Of a stretch of DNA of 42,441 nucleotides, positions 1 to 6,694 are shown one piece after another. The stretch is from the IMG/VR virus record IMGVR_UViG_3300040811_000117, positions 1-42,441 of that record; one strand, written 5' to 3'. This stretch comes from a virus. The translations under genes were made by a program, and so were the position numbers. Position 1 is the first letter of the stretch. The number at the start of each line of letters is the position of its first letter. The notes below the pieces were generated by a model. It was given only the letters and a program-made list of their open reading frames with translations, ran no database searches and was not told the origin of the DNA.

Positions 1-551
1 TCCATCATCTTCTTCTTGTCTCTGTCAGACAGTTTAGATGCGGCGGCACTACCAAAACCAGGCTGTTTTTTACCTTGCTCATCTTCATAATCATCAAACT
101 GTCCTTTGACAGCCAAGCCTCTCAGTTTAGTGCCTGACATACCTTCGACACCTTCTGCATCAGGGTCTCGCTTACCAGCAGAAACGACTTTGATGCTATC
201 GAACTCATAGTCACCTTTGCCGTTGTATTTGTTTAGAGTTGTTTTGAACTCGCCTACTCTGTCAGAACCGACCACCATAACGATGTCTGTGTATTTGTCT
301 TCATAGATTTCTTTGAGGATTTGAAAGATTTGTCTTGCGTTTGATTGGTGTGCAATTCCAAATGCCTTTTTAGCAAAAGTAAGTTTTTGCTTGTAGGATA
401 ACGGGTCTTTAGTTGGGTTCTGTGTATGGGAGAGATAGATACGAGCATCGGCTTTCTCCTGTTTCGCTACTGACTTAATCTTATTCGCCAGTTTCTCATG
501 ACCAATGGTAGGTGGGTTCATACGCCCGAATGTAAATACTAATTTTTTCAT
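1..551 (-). CDS. HIGH-type nucleotidyltransferase (cytidylyltransferase/NMN adenylyltransferase-like), truncated by window end
   Basis: The reading frame opens at an ATG (549-551) and runs off the left end, leaving 183 codons without a stop. The protein begins MKKLVFTFGRMNPPTIGHEK. The GRMNPPTIGH segment is the HxGH nucleotide-binding signature of the cytidylyltransferase-like fold, and a later SGTKLR segment resembles the family's C-terminal S-x-T-x-[LV]-R motif. Family members transfer a nucleotidyl group, for example to NMN or phosphopantetheine; the substrate here is unknown. It follows the NUMOD3/HTH gene and its ribosome-binding region lies in the 3' arm of a small hairpin. The family is certain, the exact reaction is not. 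Confidence 0.8.
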   Translation of the reverse strand, partial: MKKLVFTFGRMNPPTIGHEKLANKIKSVAKQEKADARIYLSHTQNPTKDPLSYKQKLTFAKKAFGIAHQSNARQIFQILKEIYEDKYTDIVMVVGSDRVGEFKTTLNKYNGKGDYEFDSIKVVSAGKRDPDAEGVEGMSGTKLRGLAVKGQFDDYEDEQGKKQPGFGSAAASKLSDRDKKKMM

Positions 552-558
552 TTCTGCC

Positions 559-590
559 TCAATAAGGTTTTGCTTACACTAACTTATTGA
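559..590 (-). promoter_or_regulatory. Hairpin before the nucleotidyltransferase start
   Basis: TCAATAAG at 559-566 pairs with CTTATTGA at 583-590, an 8-bp stem with a 16-nt loop. It overlaps the stop codon of the upstream gene, and the GAGG ahead of the downstream ATG touches its 3' arm. No T-run follows, so it is not a typical terminator; modulation of translation is an inference. Confidence 0.35.
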
Positions 591-994
591 CTTTTTACTA
601 ACCGTCTTATTGCGGTATGTGAAAATCCAATCTTTTTAGCAATAGTTTTTATACCTATTCCCTTATTATATAGTTTCTTCGCTTCTTCTTTTTGCTCATC
701 AGTCATTCTTTTTAGATAACTTAGAGCCTGTTTTCTTTTTGTTTCTTCTGTGTGCTTCTTTCCTTTGTTTCCACAAACAGCAAACTTTTTGTCGTTTCTT
801 TGAAGTAAAGATTTTTTCTTTCTAAGTTTTCTTCCTTCATCCGTGTTCCACATCTCTTTCATTCCAAGAGATACTGAGGTTGAATGGGCTTTACAGTTAT
901 TCCATCCACCCTCTATAGGTTCACAGTTAGACCAATCATCATAATCTATATCTATATGTTCAACATTGAATATTTTGCTCAAATAAATACTCAT
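584..994 (-). CDS. NUMOD3 plus helix-turn-helix protein, homing-endonuclease-like DNA-binding module without visible nuclease domain
   Basis: 136 aa. Residues about 78-90 (KGKKHTEETKRKQA) match the NUMOD3 DNA-binding motif found in GIY-YIG and HNH homing endonucleases. Residues about 108-134 (GIGIKTIAKKIGFSHTAIRR) form a resolvase-type helix-turn-helix. The first 75 residues contain no GIY-YIG, HNH or LAGLIDADG motif that I can see. A strong Shine-Dalgarno sequence (AGGAAGGAGT) precedes the ATG, and a late promoter lies about 110 bp upstream. It could be a decayed homing endonuclease or a domesticated DNA-binding regulator. Confidence 0.65.
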   Translation of the reverse strand: MSIYLSKIFNVEHIDIDYDDWSNCEPIEGGWNNCKAHSTSVSLGMKEMWNTDEGRKLRKKKSLLQRNDKKFAVCGNKGKKHTEETKRKQALSYLKRMTDEQKEEAKKLYNKGIGIKTIAKKIGFSHTAIRRLVKSQ

Positions 995-1057
995 TGCTGG
1001 TACTCCTTCCTAGTACTAGAGTAGTCAGATGTTGGCGCATCGTGGACTACATTTTGC

Positions 1058-1086
1058 TTGACATATACTGCGAATCAGTGTAGAAT
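1058..1086 (+). promoter_or_regulatory. Plus-strand sigma70-type promoter candidate
   Basis: TTGACA (1058-1063), a 17-nt spacer and TAGAAT (1081-1086) form a near-consensus promoter on the strand opposite to all genes. The spacer contains GCGAATC, the reverse complement of the shared early-promoter element. No plus-strand gene follows; a transcript would run antisense to the ligase-like gene. Confidence 0.4.
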
Positions 1087-1105
1087 GATTCTGTTATCTT
1101 TACAG

Positions 1106-1113
1106 TATTTATA
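1106..1113 (-). promoter_or_regulatory. T4-type late promoter (TATAAATA)
   Basis: Exact TATAAATA on the minus strand, directly after the ligase-like gene and upstream of the NUMOD3/HTH gene. It matches the sequence recognised by gp55-class late sigma factors, and gp55 is encoded at 34157-34744. Confidence 0.7.
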
Positions 1114-1119
1114 ATAACT

Positions 1120-2349
1120 TTATCTTTGCCATCCCTTTTTGACATTAGGACTAAAGTTAGCATAACTGAAGTTCATTCTATCAACTAGTTTTACAGCATT
1201 CTTACCCACTCTGTCAATAGCAACAAAACCTTCTTGTCCTGTTGCTTTGAAACCTTTATCTGTGAGCAAGAAGGTATCAAGAGATTTTACTTTGTTCATC
1301 TGCTTAATCAGTATCTCTTTTGCATCAACCATAAGATTCATCAGAGTGAGAATGTTTTCTAGATTTGCTCTGTTTGTATCTGAAAAGTATTTCATCACTT
1401 CTCTTTTTCTTTCATCAACAGCCGCTTTACCTTTTTCAGACTTACGCTTTTCTGTTTCAATCTGATAGTAGTTGTGAAAATAGTCAATCATATCTGTGAC
1501 TGCTTTTTTCACATTTGTAACCTTTTCTTGTTTTCTTACCTTAGTATTCAGAAAAGTCTTCATACGCATTAGTAGTTCGCTGTTATCTGAAATACCATTC
1601 AGACCAGCCGCATCAATCTTATTAAAGACTTTACCAGCATTAGAAAGAATATCCGTAATCTCTTTTGTCTGTTTCTTTGTAAGTGTAGCATTACCAGACA
1701 CATCTTTGTATTCAGCATCAACTGACCAGACTGCATTTGATGATGTCAGACTGTTAGCAATGTTTTCACCAAATGATGACTTCATTGTCTCAAAAGAGTT
1801 GCCTGTGTATTTGGTGTGCCAGACAATACCTATCTTTGCTTTAGATATCTCTCTAGCAAGTGGCACATCAGTAGGAACTGCATAGACAATGGTGTTAGGA
1901 TGAAACGTGATGTATGATTTGCCTTGAACCTTCTGCTTCTTCAAGTCTCTCTTAGCAAACAAAAAGTCACCTTGAATCACACCTTTGATATTCAAGTCTG
2001 GTAGATACTTCAGTGCAAGTTTGAGTTTGGTGTTCAAATCACCAGAAGTATCAGCATCAATGTCTGCATCTGTTTTGTAGACTTTAGGATTCTTATTGAA
2101 TACACCCTTCTTTGCTACAAAGAACTGTCCATCAGAAGGATCGGTTCCAGCAAAGATTGCAGGCGCACCATCCCACTTGACACTAGCACTGACTGATGCA
2201 TCGCTACTACCAGCAAGCATATCTCTGATGCCTCTAAGAAAGTTGATGCTTTCTCTAGCACCTTGCACACCACCATTTAGCACATTGTCTTCAATATGCT
2301 CCATGTGTGTGTTTTTTTCTTCGATTAGATAGGACGAAAACTTTTTCAT
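1120..2349 (-). CDS. Ligase-like nucleotidyltransferase superfamily protein (possibly DUF6267-type), phage conserved
   Basis: 409 aa. Residues 56-63 (SVKWDGAP) carry a KxDG core, the adenylation motif I of DNA/RNA ligases, with K58 as the predicted nucleotide-accepting lysine. Downstream, VIQGDFLF (124-131) resembles motif III and KIGIVWHTKY (172-181) resembles motif IV. The C-terminal half is helical and lysine-rich. The ATG overlaps the stop of the PD-(D/E)XK-like gene by 4 bp, so the two are probably translationally coupled, and both sit behind a late promoter. Related proteins in marine T4-like phages are usually annotated as hypothetical. Ligase-like chemistry is inferred from the motifs. 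Confidence 0.6.
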   Translation of the reverse strand: MKKFSSYLIEEKNTHMEHIEDNVLNGGVQGARESINFLRGIRDMLAGSSDASVSASVKWDGAPAIFAGTDPSDGQFFVAKKGVFNKNPKVYKTDADIDADTSGDLNTKLKLALKYLPDLNIKGVIQGDFLFAKRDLKKQKVQGKSYITFHPNTIVYAVPTDVPLAREISKAKIGIVWHTKYTGNSFETMKSSFGENIANSLTSSNAVWSVDAEYKDVSGNATLTKKQTKEITDILSNAGKVFNKIDAAGLNGISDNSELLMRMKTFLNTKVRKQEKVTNVKKAVTDMIDYFHNYYQIETEKRKSEKGKAAVDERKREVMKYFSDTNRANLENILTLMNLMVDAKEILIKQMNKVKSLDTFLLTDKGFKATGQEGFVAIDRVGKNAVKLVDRMNFSYANFSPNVKKGWQR

Positions 2350-3143
2350 TTCACACCAAACAGTTTCTTAATATCTTCTACATTGTCTAGACTATACGGA
2401 GATTTACCTCTTGTCAAGAGTCTTCCTTGAAGTCTTAGTCCAGCAGAACGAGCGGATGTAGGCTCTGGTTGTGTAGGGAATGATAGTTTACCACCACCAA
2501 AACCAAGTCTCATTTCAATCTGAATCTCACCTTTTAGTTCTGGCACATCAAGTTTCAATGGATTTTTACCCATATAGAACAGTCCAGCACCACCCACATT
2601 GATGTAATACACACCCTTTTTGTTGTAGTGTTTAATGATAAATGCGGTTGATGATTTGATGTTCTTGTTGATTTTGGCAAGCAGTCCTCTTTTCTTTAGT
2701 TCTGCACGACCATCAACAGATATTTTTAGAGGGATACCAGAAATGTTTTTGTGAAACTGAACTGGTTCAATCTTTCTAGCGGCCTTGATGTAGTTGTTAA
2801 TATCGTCAGTCTTTTCTTTAGCCGCCGCTAACAACAAGTCCAAGTCTTCTGGGTCCATCTCTTTTGCTGGTGTAAATGTTCCAGTAGCCATGTCATAACG
2901 AAAAGAACCACCACCCATTTGATCCTTGGCGCCTGCTTTGATTTCGATGTTGAAAGGTTTACCATTATAGGATGCTTCAATATCTCCAGCACCAACATTA
3001 GAAAACCCAGCGCCTGGCTTGTCACCAGCATTTAGACCTGCAATGTTCGCCGCTTTCATAGCAGAGTGAACCTTTATTTCATAGTCAAGTCCAGCCTGCC
3101 CGATTGTCTCTTGTAGATTTTGATGCTCAGTAAATGTAAGCAT
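2346..3143 (-). CDS. PD-(D/E)XK nuclease-like protein
   Basis: 265 aa. The segment AGDIEASYNGKPFNIEIKAG (residues 52-71) has the layout of a PD-(D/E)XK active site, with D54 followed by E67-x-K69 on adjacent strands and Q75 shortly after. The C-terminal half is basic and beta-rich. It is the first gene after a late promoter (3172-3179) and overlaps the ligase-like gene by 4 bp. A role in late DNA processing or repair is possible, but the substrate is unknown. The fold assignment rests on motif spacing only. Confidence 0.6.
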   Translation of the reverse strand: MLTFTEHQNLQETIGQAGLDYEIKVHSAMKAANIAGLNAGDKPGAGFSNVGAGDIEASYNGKPFNIEIKAGAKDQMGGGSFRYDMATGTFTPAKEMDPEDLDLLLAAAKEKTDDINNYIKAARKIEPVQFHKNISGIPLKISVDGRAELKKRGLLAKINKNIKSSTAFIIKHYNKKGVYYINVGGAGLFYMGKNPLKLDVPELKGEIQIEMRLGFGGGKLSFPTQPEPTSARSAGLRLQGRLLTRGKSPYSLDNVEDIKKLFGVK

Positions 3144-3171
3144 GATACCCTCGTATGTTTTATTTACTCAC

Positions 3172-3179
3172 TATTTATA
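3172..3179 (-). promoter_or_regulatory. T4-type late promoter (TATAAATA) for the nuclease/ligase-like operon
   Basis: Exact TATAAATA on the minus strand, 29 bp upstream of the nuclease ATG and immediately downstream of the tRNA terminator. Confidence 0.8.
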
Positions 3180-3180
3180 A

Positions 3181-3214
3181 AATAGAAAAAGGGCTGAACA
3201 AAGTCAACCCTTTT
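3181..3214 (-). terminator. Intrinsic terminator after the tRNA cluster
   Basis: On the minus strand an AAAAGGG/CCCTTTT stem extended by TGA/TCA, with one mismatch, is followed by a T-rich tract (TTTTTCTATTTT). It closes the tRNA transcript just before the next late promoter. Confidence 0.7.
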
Positions 3215-3265
3215 GCCCAGGTGGCACCAGTCATTCGATTATTAAGTAGGAATGACACTACTTTA

Positions 3266-3339
3266 TGGAGCGGTTAGAGAGAATCGAACTCTCACATTCT
3301 CGTTGGCAACGAGATAGGCTACCCTTACATCATAACCGC
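3266..3339 (-). tRNA. tRNA-Gly (GCC)
   Basis: A full cloverleaf can be folded: acceptor GCGGTTA/TAACCGC, anticodon stem TCTCG/CGAGA around loop TTGCCAA (anticodon GCC), and T-loop TTCGATT. The 3' CCA is encoded (TGG at 3266-3268 on the plus strand). Confidence 0.9.
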
Positions 3340-3340
3340 A

Positions 3341-3416
3341 TGGTGCTGAAGGAGAGGCTCGAACTCCCGACCTGATGATTACAAATCAACTGCACTACCA
3401 ACTGTGCTACTTCAGC
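3341..3416 (-). tRNA. tRNA-Thr (TGT)
   Basis: Acceptor GCTGAAG/CTTCAGC, D-loop with GTTGGTA, anticodon loop TTTGTAA (anticodon TGT), T-arm GTTCGAG, and an encoded CCA. It is separated from tRNA-Gly by one base. tRNA-Thr(UGU) is a classical substrate for cmo5U34, which is relevant to the CmoA-like gene at 28173-28868. Confidence 0.9.
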
Positions 3417-3419
3417 AAA

Positions 3420-3495
3420 TGGCTCCCTGTGCTGGACTCGAACCAACGACATATGGATTAACAGTCCACCGTTCTACCAACTGAACTAACAGGGA
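3420..3495 (-). tRNA. tRNA-Asn (GTT)
   Basis: Acceptor TCCCTGT/ACAGGGA, anticodon stem GTGGA/TCCAT around loop CTGTTAA (anticodon GTT), T-arm GTTCGAG, and an encoded CCA. It lies three bases from tRNA-Thr. Confidence 0.9.
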
Positions 3496-3501
3496 ATAAT
3501 T

Positions 3502-3584
3502 TGGTGCGCCTAGAGAGACTCGAACTCCCACGCTTTCGCACTAGAACCTAAATCTAGCGTGTCTACCAATTTCACCATAGGCGC
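3502..3584 (-). tRNA. tRNA-Leu (TAG)
   Basis: Acceptor GCGCCTA/TAGGCGC, anticodon stem CTAGA/TCTAG around loop TTTAGGT (anticodon TAG), and a long variable arm (TGCGAAAGCG) typical of class II tRNAs. T-arm GTTCGAG and an encoded CCA are present. It is the first tRNA of the cluster and a classical cmo5U34 substrate. Confidence 0.9.
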
Positions 3585-3590
3585 AAACTA

Positions 3591-3851
3591 TCACACATGT
3601 ATTATATAGCCCTCATCGTGTTGCTCAAAGTGTTTAATCGTATATCCAGCAAACTCTTCTGGAAAGTCAATGACATCACCTTTTGCGAGATAGGGGCCAC
3701 CAGCGGGATCAACCATTGTAATGATATCAGCATGAGGGTCCCAAGTAATCCTTTCATGACTGCGAGAACCACGCCAGAGAATGTTTCTATCTTCTGTCCA
3801 CTCAAATGACTGTGTGTCACCATGTCGATTCTTAAACAGTCGTCTTGCCAT
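3591..3851 (-). CDS. Small hypothetical protein
   Basis: 86 aa from the ATG at 3851 (MARRLFKNRH), which overlaps the end of the upstream gene by 20 bp. In-frame ATGs at 3890 and 3887 would overlap it much more. The sequence is aromatic- and acid-rich (SFEWTEDRNILWRG, FPEEFAGYTIKHFEQHDEGY) with no signal peptide or membrane segment. I do not recognise a family. It ends just before tRNA-Leu and belongs to a chain of three overlapping small genes (3591-4294). Confidence 0.6.
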   Translation of the reverse strand: MARRLFKNRHGDTQSFEWTEDRNILWRGSRSHERITWDPHADIITMVDPAGGPYLAKGDVIDFPEEFAGYTIKHFEQHDEGYIIHV

Positions 3852-4077
3852 AACTACAAAAATCCTCTGCAATCGCTCTCGCTTCATCATATGTATTACG
3901 AGTTAGAAAAGCAACTCTCTTTTTGTCTTCAGTGATTTCCACATGAAACACTTTTGGTTTCGCTGTAATCTCTTCTGGCCATGACTGATCGTCATTCTCC
4001 ATCAGTTTTTCAGACAACTCATATCTAGCACCAAAGATTCTATATCGTCTATTCATTCTCTGCTTCCCAAGTTTCAC
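3832..4077 (-). CDS. Small hypothetical protein
   Basis: Up to 81 aa. An internal ATG at 4056 (MNRRYRIFGARYE) gives 74 aa, reduces the overlap with the upstream gene to a few bases and is at least as likely a start. The sequence VFHVEITEDKKRVAFLTRNTYDEARAIAEDF suggests a small alpha/beta protein, but this is written here only as a composition note. No family is recognised. Confidence 0.6.
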   Translation of the reverse strand: MKLGKQRMNRRYRIFGARYELSEKLMENDDQSWPEEITAKPKVFHVEITEDKKRVAFLTRNTYDEARAIAEDFCSYGKTTV

Positions 4078-4294
4078 TTTCCCAATGATTAATCAGGTTA
4101 GAGAAGCCCCATTGCATTGGACTATATTCATTTAGTTCATCTCTGAAGTTTTCAACTTCTTTGATTTGTTCTTCTGTCAACTCTACGATTTCATCGACAC
4201 CATAGTGTTCCATAACATATTCATAAACTGAATCTGTTACATCTGACTCAATGCGTTCTTCCCATTTATGTATTCTTGGCCAATCAAAACTCAT
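4049..4294 (-). CDS. Small acidic hypothetical protein
   Basis: 81 aa, strongly acidic and helix-rich (VDEIVELTEEQIKEVENFRD). The ATG overlaps the stop of the glycine-zipper gene by 4 bp, which indicates co-translation. No cysteines, signal peptide or membrane segment. No family recognised. Confidence 0.6.
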   Translation of the reverse strand: MSFDWPRIHKWEERIESDVTDSVYEYVMEHYGVDEIVELTEEQIKEVENFRDELNEYSPMQWGFSNLINHWESETWEAENE

Positions 4295-4695
4295 TTCTGA
4301 AACCTCACTGTATATTGTTTACCATCATCATAAAATGTCACTGTAGAATGCGAATAAACTTGAATCGCTTCTTCATTATAGCGTGTTACTACTTCGCATT
4401 GCCTTGCAGTGCCGCCAGTAGCAGTGCTATTTGAATGACCAAGCATGCCGCCGAGAATAGCGCCCATAGCACCGCCATTTTCTTCTCCTTTGATATTGTT
4501 TCCTATGATACCACCAATGATTGCTCCTTTGAGCATGTCACCAGTCTTATCACCAGAAACTTGCTTATCTGTGCATACTTCAACTTGATATGGTGTGCGA
4601 TTGATAACCGTTTTATAATGATCGGTGACGGTTTCTGCATATGCTGTTGTAGCAAAAGCGCATACACCAAGCAATCCAAATACAATCTTTTTCAT
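4291..4695 (-). CDS. Exported glycine-zipper (2TM) protein, SlyB/17-kDa-antigen-like
   Basis: 134 aa with a classical signal peptide: a KK start, the hydrophobic run IVFGLLGVCAFATTA and an AYA cleavage site before ET. Residues about 50-86 contain GAIIGGIIGNNI and GGAMGAILGGMLGH, a glycine-zipper hairpin like that of SlyB and rickettsial 17-kDa antigens. There is no lipobox cysteine, so it is a periplasmic or envelope protein rather than a lipoprotein. The C-terminus is beta-rich. The upstream region is unusually structured (4714-4782). A role in envelope modification or lysis is possible but unproven. Confidence 0.75.
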   Translation of the reverse strand: MKKIVFGLLGVCAFATTAYAETVTDHYKTVINRTPYQVEVCTDKQVSGDKTGDMLKGAIIGGIIGNNIKGEENGGAMGAILGGMLGHSNSTATGGTARQCEVVTRYNEEAIQVYSHSTVTFYDDGKQYTVRFQK

Positions 4696-4876
4696 CTTTA
4701 CCTCTTATGAAATGGTGGGTCTTACGTTTTATAAACTGCCCACCGCCCGGCTTGTAAGTTAATGAGAGAGAGGTAGCCGGGCAAACCAAACTCTGAAACT
4801 TAGACGGCAACCCACTTCCTAGGCAGGGCTTTTTGATTCTATTTTCGTGACCGACCGCCTCGTATCACGCTTGCGA
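4696..4876 (-). promoter_or_regulatory. Structured intergenic region ahead of the glycine-zipper gene
   Basis: 181 bp without a gene. It holds an 8-bp perfect inverted repeat, GCCCGGCT (4745-4752) with AGCCGGGC (4775-4782), and a second one, GGTGGG (4714-4719) with CCCACC (4739-4744). The two are adjacent and abut without sharing bases. I see no TATAAATA or TTGACA/TATAAT promoter in the right orientation. It may act as a structured leader or a partial terminator. Confidence 0.35.
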
Positions 4877-5221
4877 CTAGCGCAAGTAAGCAGGTCCAGT
4901 CCACTGAACCGCACTGAACTCTTCAGTCATAACATTGCCACGGGCAGTGTTACGAGCAGGCGCTTTCCAACCAGCCGCCATGAGAATGTCACCAAACTTG
5001 AACTTCTTATCAGTTTCGGTGTTGACAACAAAACCCCAAACACGCATCTGATTACCGTTCTCTGTAACTTTGATGTATTTATTACCTACGATCACACCAA
5101 GGCTGTCACGAAAATCTTGAGCGGTTCGGCGTTTAATGTTTGCACGGCGGGCCCAATCTTCGTAATCTTTAGTAATAGCGTCAAACAACTTTTCGATTTT
5201 CTGGGTCATTACTTCGTTCAT
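4877..5221 (-). CDS. Small hypothetical early protein
   Basis: 114 aa from the ATG at 5221 (MNEVMTQKIEKL). This start is chosen because it follows a GAGAGGTGA ribosome-binding site and the early promoter at 5256-5284; the longer frame would run through that promoter. The sequence contains YEDWARRANIKRRTAQDFRD, suggesting a small nucleic-acid-binding helix bundle, and ends with VQWTGPAYLR. I do not recognise a named family. Confidence 0.7.
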   Translation of the reverse strand: MNEVMTQKIEKLFDAITKDYEDWARRANIKRRTAQDFRDSLGVIVGNKYIKVTENGNQMRVWGFVVNTETDKKFKFGDILMAAGWKAPARNTARGNVMTEEFSAVQWTGPAYLR

Positions 5222-5237
5222 TTCTTCACCTCTCTCT

Positions 5238-5284
5238 TTGCGAATCACTATACTTACTTTATAGCAAATGTTGACTAGTTTGTC
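5238..5284 (-). promoter_or_regulatory. Early promoter with GTGATTCGC element
   Basis: TTGACA (5279-5284), a 17-nt spacer, TATAAA (5256-5261) and then GTGATTCGC (5238-5246), followed by GAGAGG. One of six copies in this window. Confidence 0.8.
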
Positions 5285-5297
5285 AAGGCCTTTTTTA

Positions 5298-5519
5298 CTA
5301 CAAACCCAAAATAGTATGAGTTGGAACAGAAAAACCTTTAGCCGGATTATCACGCAACCAATCCTTCAACTGTCCAAAGTAAAAAGCGGCGTCTTCCTCA
5401 CCTTGCTTCTCTAGCAGTTCTTCTGCCTCTTCCGCAAAGTTGATGATCTGTCGGAGCATAGAACCACCGTCATTAAAAACCGCTTTGTTGCGTTTCAAAC
5501 CTCGTTGATTACTCATCAT
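5298..5519 (-). CDS. Small hypothetical protein
   Basis: 73 aa from the ATG at 5519 (MMSNQRGLKRNK), which overlaps the upstream stop codon as ATGA; the upstream GAGGTG provides the ribosome-binding site. The middle is helical and acidic (FAEEAEELLEKQGEEDAA) and the end reads FSVPTHTILGL. No family recognised. It is the last gene of the transcript that starts at the 6078-6105 promoter. Confidence 0.65.
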   Translation of the reverse strand: MMSNQRGLKRNKAVFNDGGSMLRQIINFAEEAEELLEKQGEEDAAFYFGQLKDWLRDNPAKGFSVPTHTILGL

Positions 5520-5863
5520 GCCACCTCTTTCACTTCTTCCCAACCAGACTTCGCACAAACAAACTTCTTGCCCGTGTCATCCTCAAGAATGTCACCAACA
5601 GAAATCGAGTGCATCTTATCCAACTTCTCAATCCGATCTTCAGGACCGATGTTACCAACCTCAAAGCAATGCTCTAAATCATCAGCAATAATGTTGGCGA
5701 CATGATCATAACACTTGTGCATCAAACCAATCTTAGGATCACCCTTCATCAATGCTTCAGTGTAAGCAACACCTTTTACATGGGCTTGAAAACCCTCTTG
5801 GTTGATCAAGTCAACAATATCATTGGTCAGAACAATCTGATGAAGTTTCCACATCTTAGACAT
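5516..5863 (-). CDS. Small hypothetical protein
   Basis: 115 aa from the ATG at 5863 (MSKMWKLHQIVL), which overlaps the end of the upstream gene by 8 bp. A longer in-frame start at 5887 is less likely. The protein contains NDIVDLINQEGFQAH and a C-terminal small beta segment (SVGDILEDDTGKKFVCAKSG) that looks like a KOW/SH3-type turn. Function unknown. It is the middle gene of a three-gene early operon (6044 to 5298). Confidence 0.65.
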   Translation of the reverse strand: MSKMWKLHQIVLTNDIVDLINQEGFQAHVKGVAYTEALMKGDPKIGLMHKCYDHVANIIADDLEHCFEVGNIGPEDRIEKLDKMHSISVGDILEDDTGKKFVCAKSGWEEVKEVA

Positions 5864-6044
5864 TAGCAGTCTCCCAAAGTTTACCAATCAGTTCCCAATC
5901 GTAAGTGATCTTTTTTGTCTTGCGATTGCGCTCATAAGCCATTTCAATACCAGTGTACTCTTCCAAGTATGCAACTGCTTCTTTCACATTCTCAAACTCT
6001 TTGAGACCTGTGTTGTTATTCAAATTTGGTTTTGCTACCCACAT
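5856..6044 (-). CDS. Small hypothetical early protein
   Basis: 62 aa from the ATG at 6044 (MWVAKPNLNNNTG), which sits 6 nt after a GAGAGGTG ribosome-binding site belonging to the 6060-6105 promoter. A start further upstream would lie inside the regulatory element. Contains FENVKEAVAYLEEYTGIEMA and is otherwise unremarkable. First gene of its operon. Confidence 0.65.
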   Translation of the reverse strand: MWVAKPNLNNNTGLKEFENVKEAVAYLEEYTGIEMAYERNRKTKKITYDWELIGKLWETANV

Positions 6045-6059
6045 ATTTTCACCTCTCTT

Positions 6060-6105
6060 GCGAATCACTATACTGATATATTACCACAACTACAGAATTT
6101 GTCAA
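6060..6105 (-). promoter_or_regulatory. Early promoter with GTGATTCGC element
   Basis: TTGACA (6100-6105), a 16-nt spacer, TAATAT (6078-6083), GTGATTCGC (6060-6068) and then GAGAGGTG. The segment AGTATAGTGATTCGCAA is identical to the copy at 5238-5284. Confidence 0.8.
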
Positions 6106-6110
6106 GGGCT

Positions 6111-6308
6111 TTATTCAAACTGTGTCCAATATTCGTTCCAAACTTCAGTTGCGATATCTTGAACCATATCCTCACCAAGAAACTCAATATCAGTTTCAAG
6201 GATTTCGGCCTTTTCAACCATCTCAGTGACATGTTCACAACCAGTGACAATAGCATCAGCGAGTGCATAATAGACCCGATTTTCCGCTTCAATCCAAAGT
6301 TCTTTCAT
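6111..6308 (-). CDS. Small acidic hypothetical protein
   Basis: 65 aa, acidic and helical (MKELWIEAENRVYYALADAI). The ATG follows AAGAGAGGTTATT, a good ribosome-binding site. It lies 14 bp after the preceding gene and shares its transcript. No family recognised. Confidence 0.65.
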   Translation of the reverse strand: MKELWIEAENRVYYALADAIVTGCEHVTEMVEKAEILETDIEFLGEDMVQDIATEVWNEYWTQFE

Positions 6309-6322
6309 AATAACCTCTCTTC

Positions 6323-6676
6323 TTAAACAGTCTGCTGGTAGGCTTTATCCCACCGACCAACATGAACATCAATCCAATAAGCGACATCAAAATAGTCAGT
6401 CATGTAGTCGCTGTTGTTGTACCACTTAGTGCCTTTCATAGCGGCGACAAGTTCAGTCAGAAAAGCAGTTTCTTTAGTGTCTTTACCGTAGAACTTTTCA
6501 ATGTGGTAAGTGTTGACTTGCTCATAATCATCAAACTTCAAAGGGCCTTCAGTAACACGAACACGCAGACTACTGTGATTGTCAATGCCGATGCTACCCT
6601 TCATATTGTACTTCTTGAGAACCGCTTTAATAGCAGGGGCAAGTTCTTTCTTCTGTTCTTGTGAAATATAAGCCAT
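6323..6676 (-). CDS. Conserved hypothetical phage/plasmid-type protein
   Basis: 117 aa from the ATG at 6676 (MAYISQEQKKELAPAIKAVL), preceded by GAGAGGTTT from the early promoter. The layout is a short helix, a beta region (KGSIGIDNHSSLRVRV) and a C-terminal part with TKWYNNSD and DVAYWIDVHVGRWDKAYQ. I have the impression that similar proteins occur in many phages and plasmids without known function, but I cannot name the family with confidence. Confidence 0.7.
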   Translation of the reverse strand: MAYISQEQKKELAPAIKAVLKKYNMKGSIGIDNHSSLRVRVTEGPLKFDDYEQVNTYHIEKFYGKDTKETAFLTELVAAMKGTKWYNNSDYMTDYFDVAYWIDVHVGRWDKAYQQTV

Positions 6677-6694
6677 AATCAAACCTCTCTCATT

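Noticed and set aside
1247-1885. Plus-strand open frames opposite the ligase-like gene
   Set aside because: Shadows of a well-supported minus-strand gene; no ribosome-binding sites and no recognisable motifs.
2400-2425. TTGACA inside the nuclease-like gene as an internal promoter
   Set aside because: The best -10 at a 17-nt spacing is TAGTCT, too weak; probably chance within coding sequence.
3214-3265. Fifth tRNA after tRNA-Gly
   Set aside because: Contains only a 7-bp GTCATTC/GAATGAC hairpin; no cloverleaf or T-loop.
4847-5278. 143-aa plus-strand frame in the early region
   Set aside because: Runs opposite a minus-strand gene with its own promoter and ribosome-binding site; no start signal of its own.
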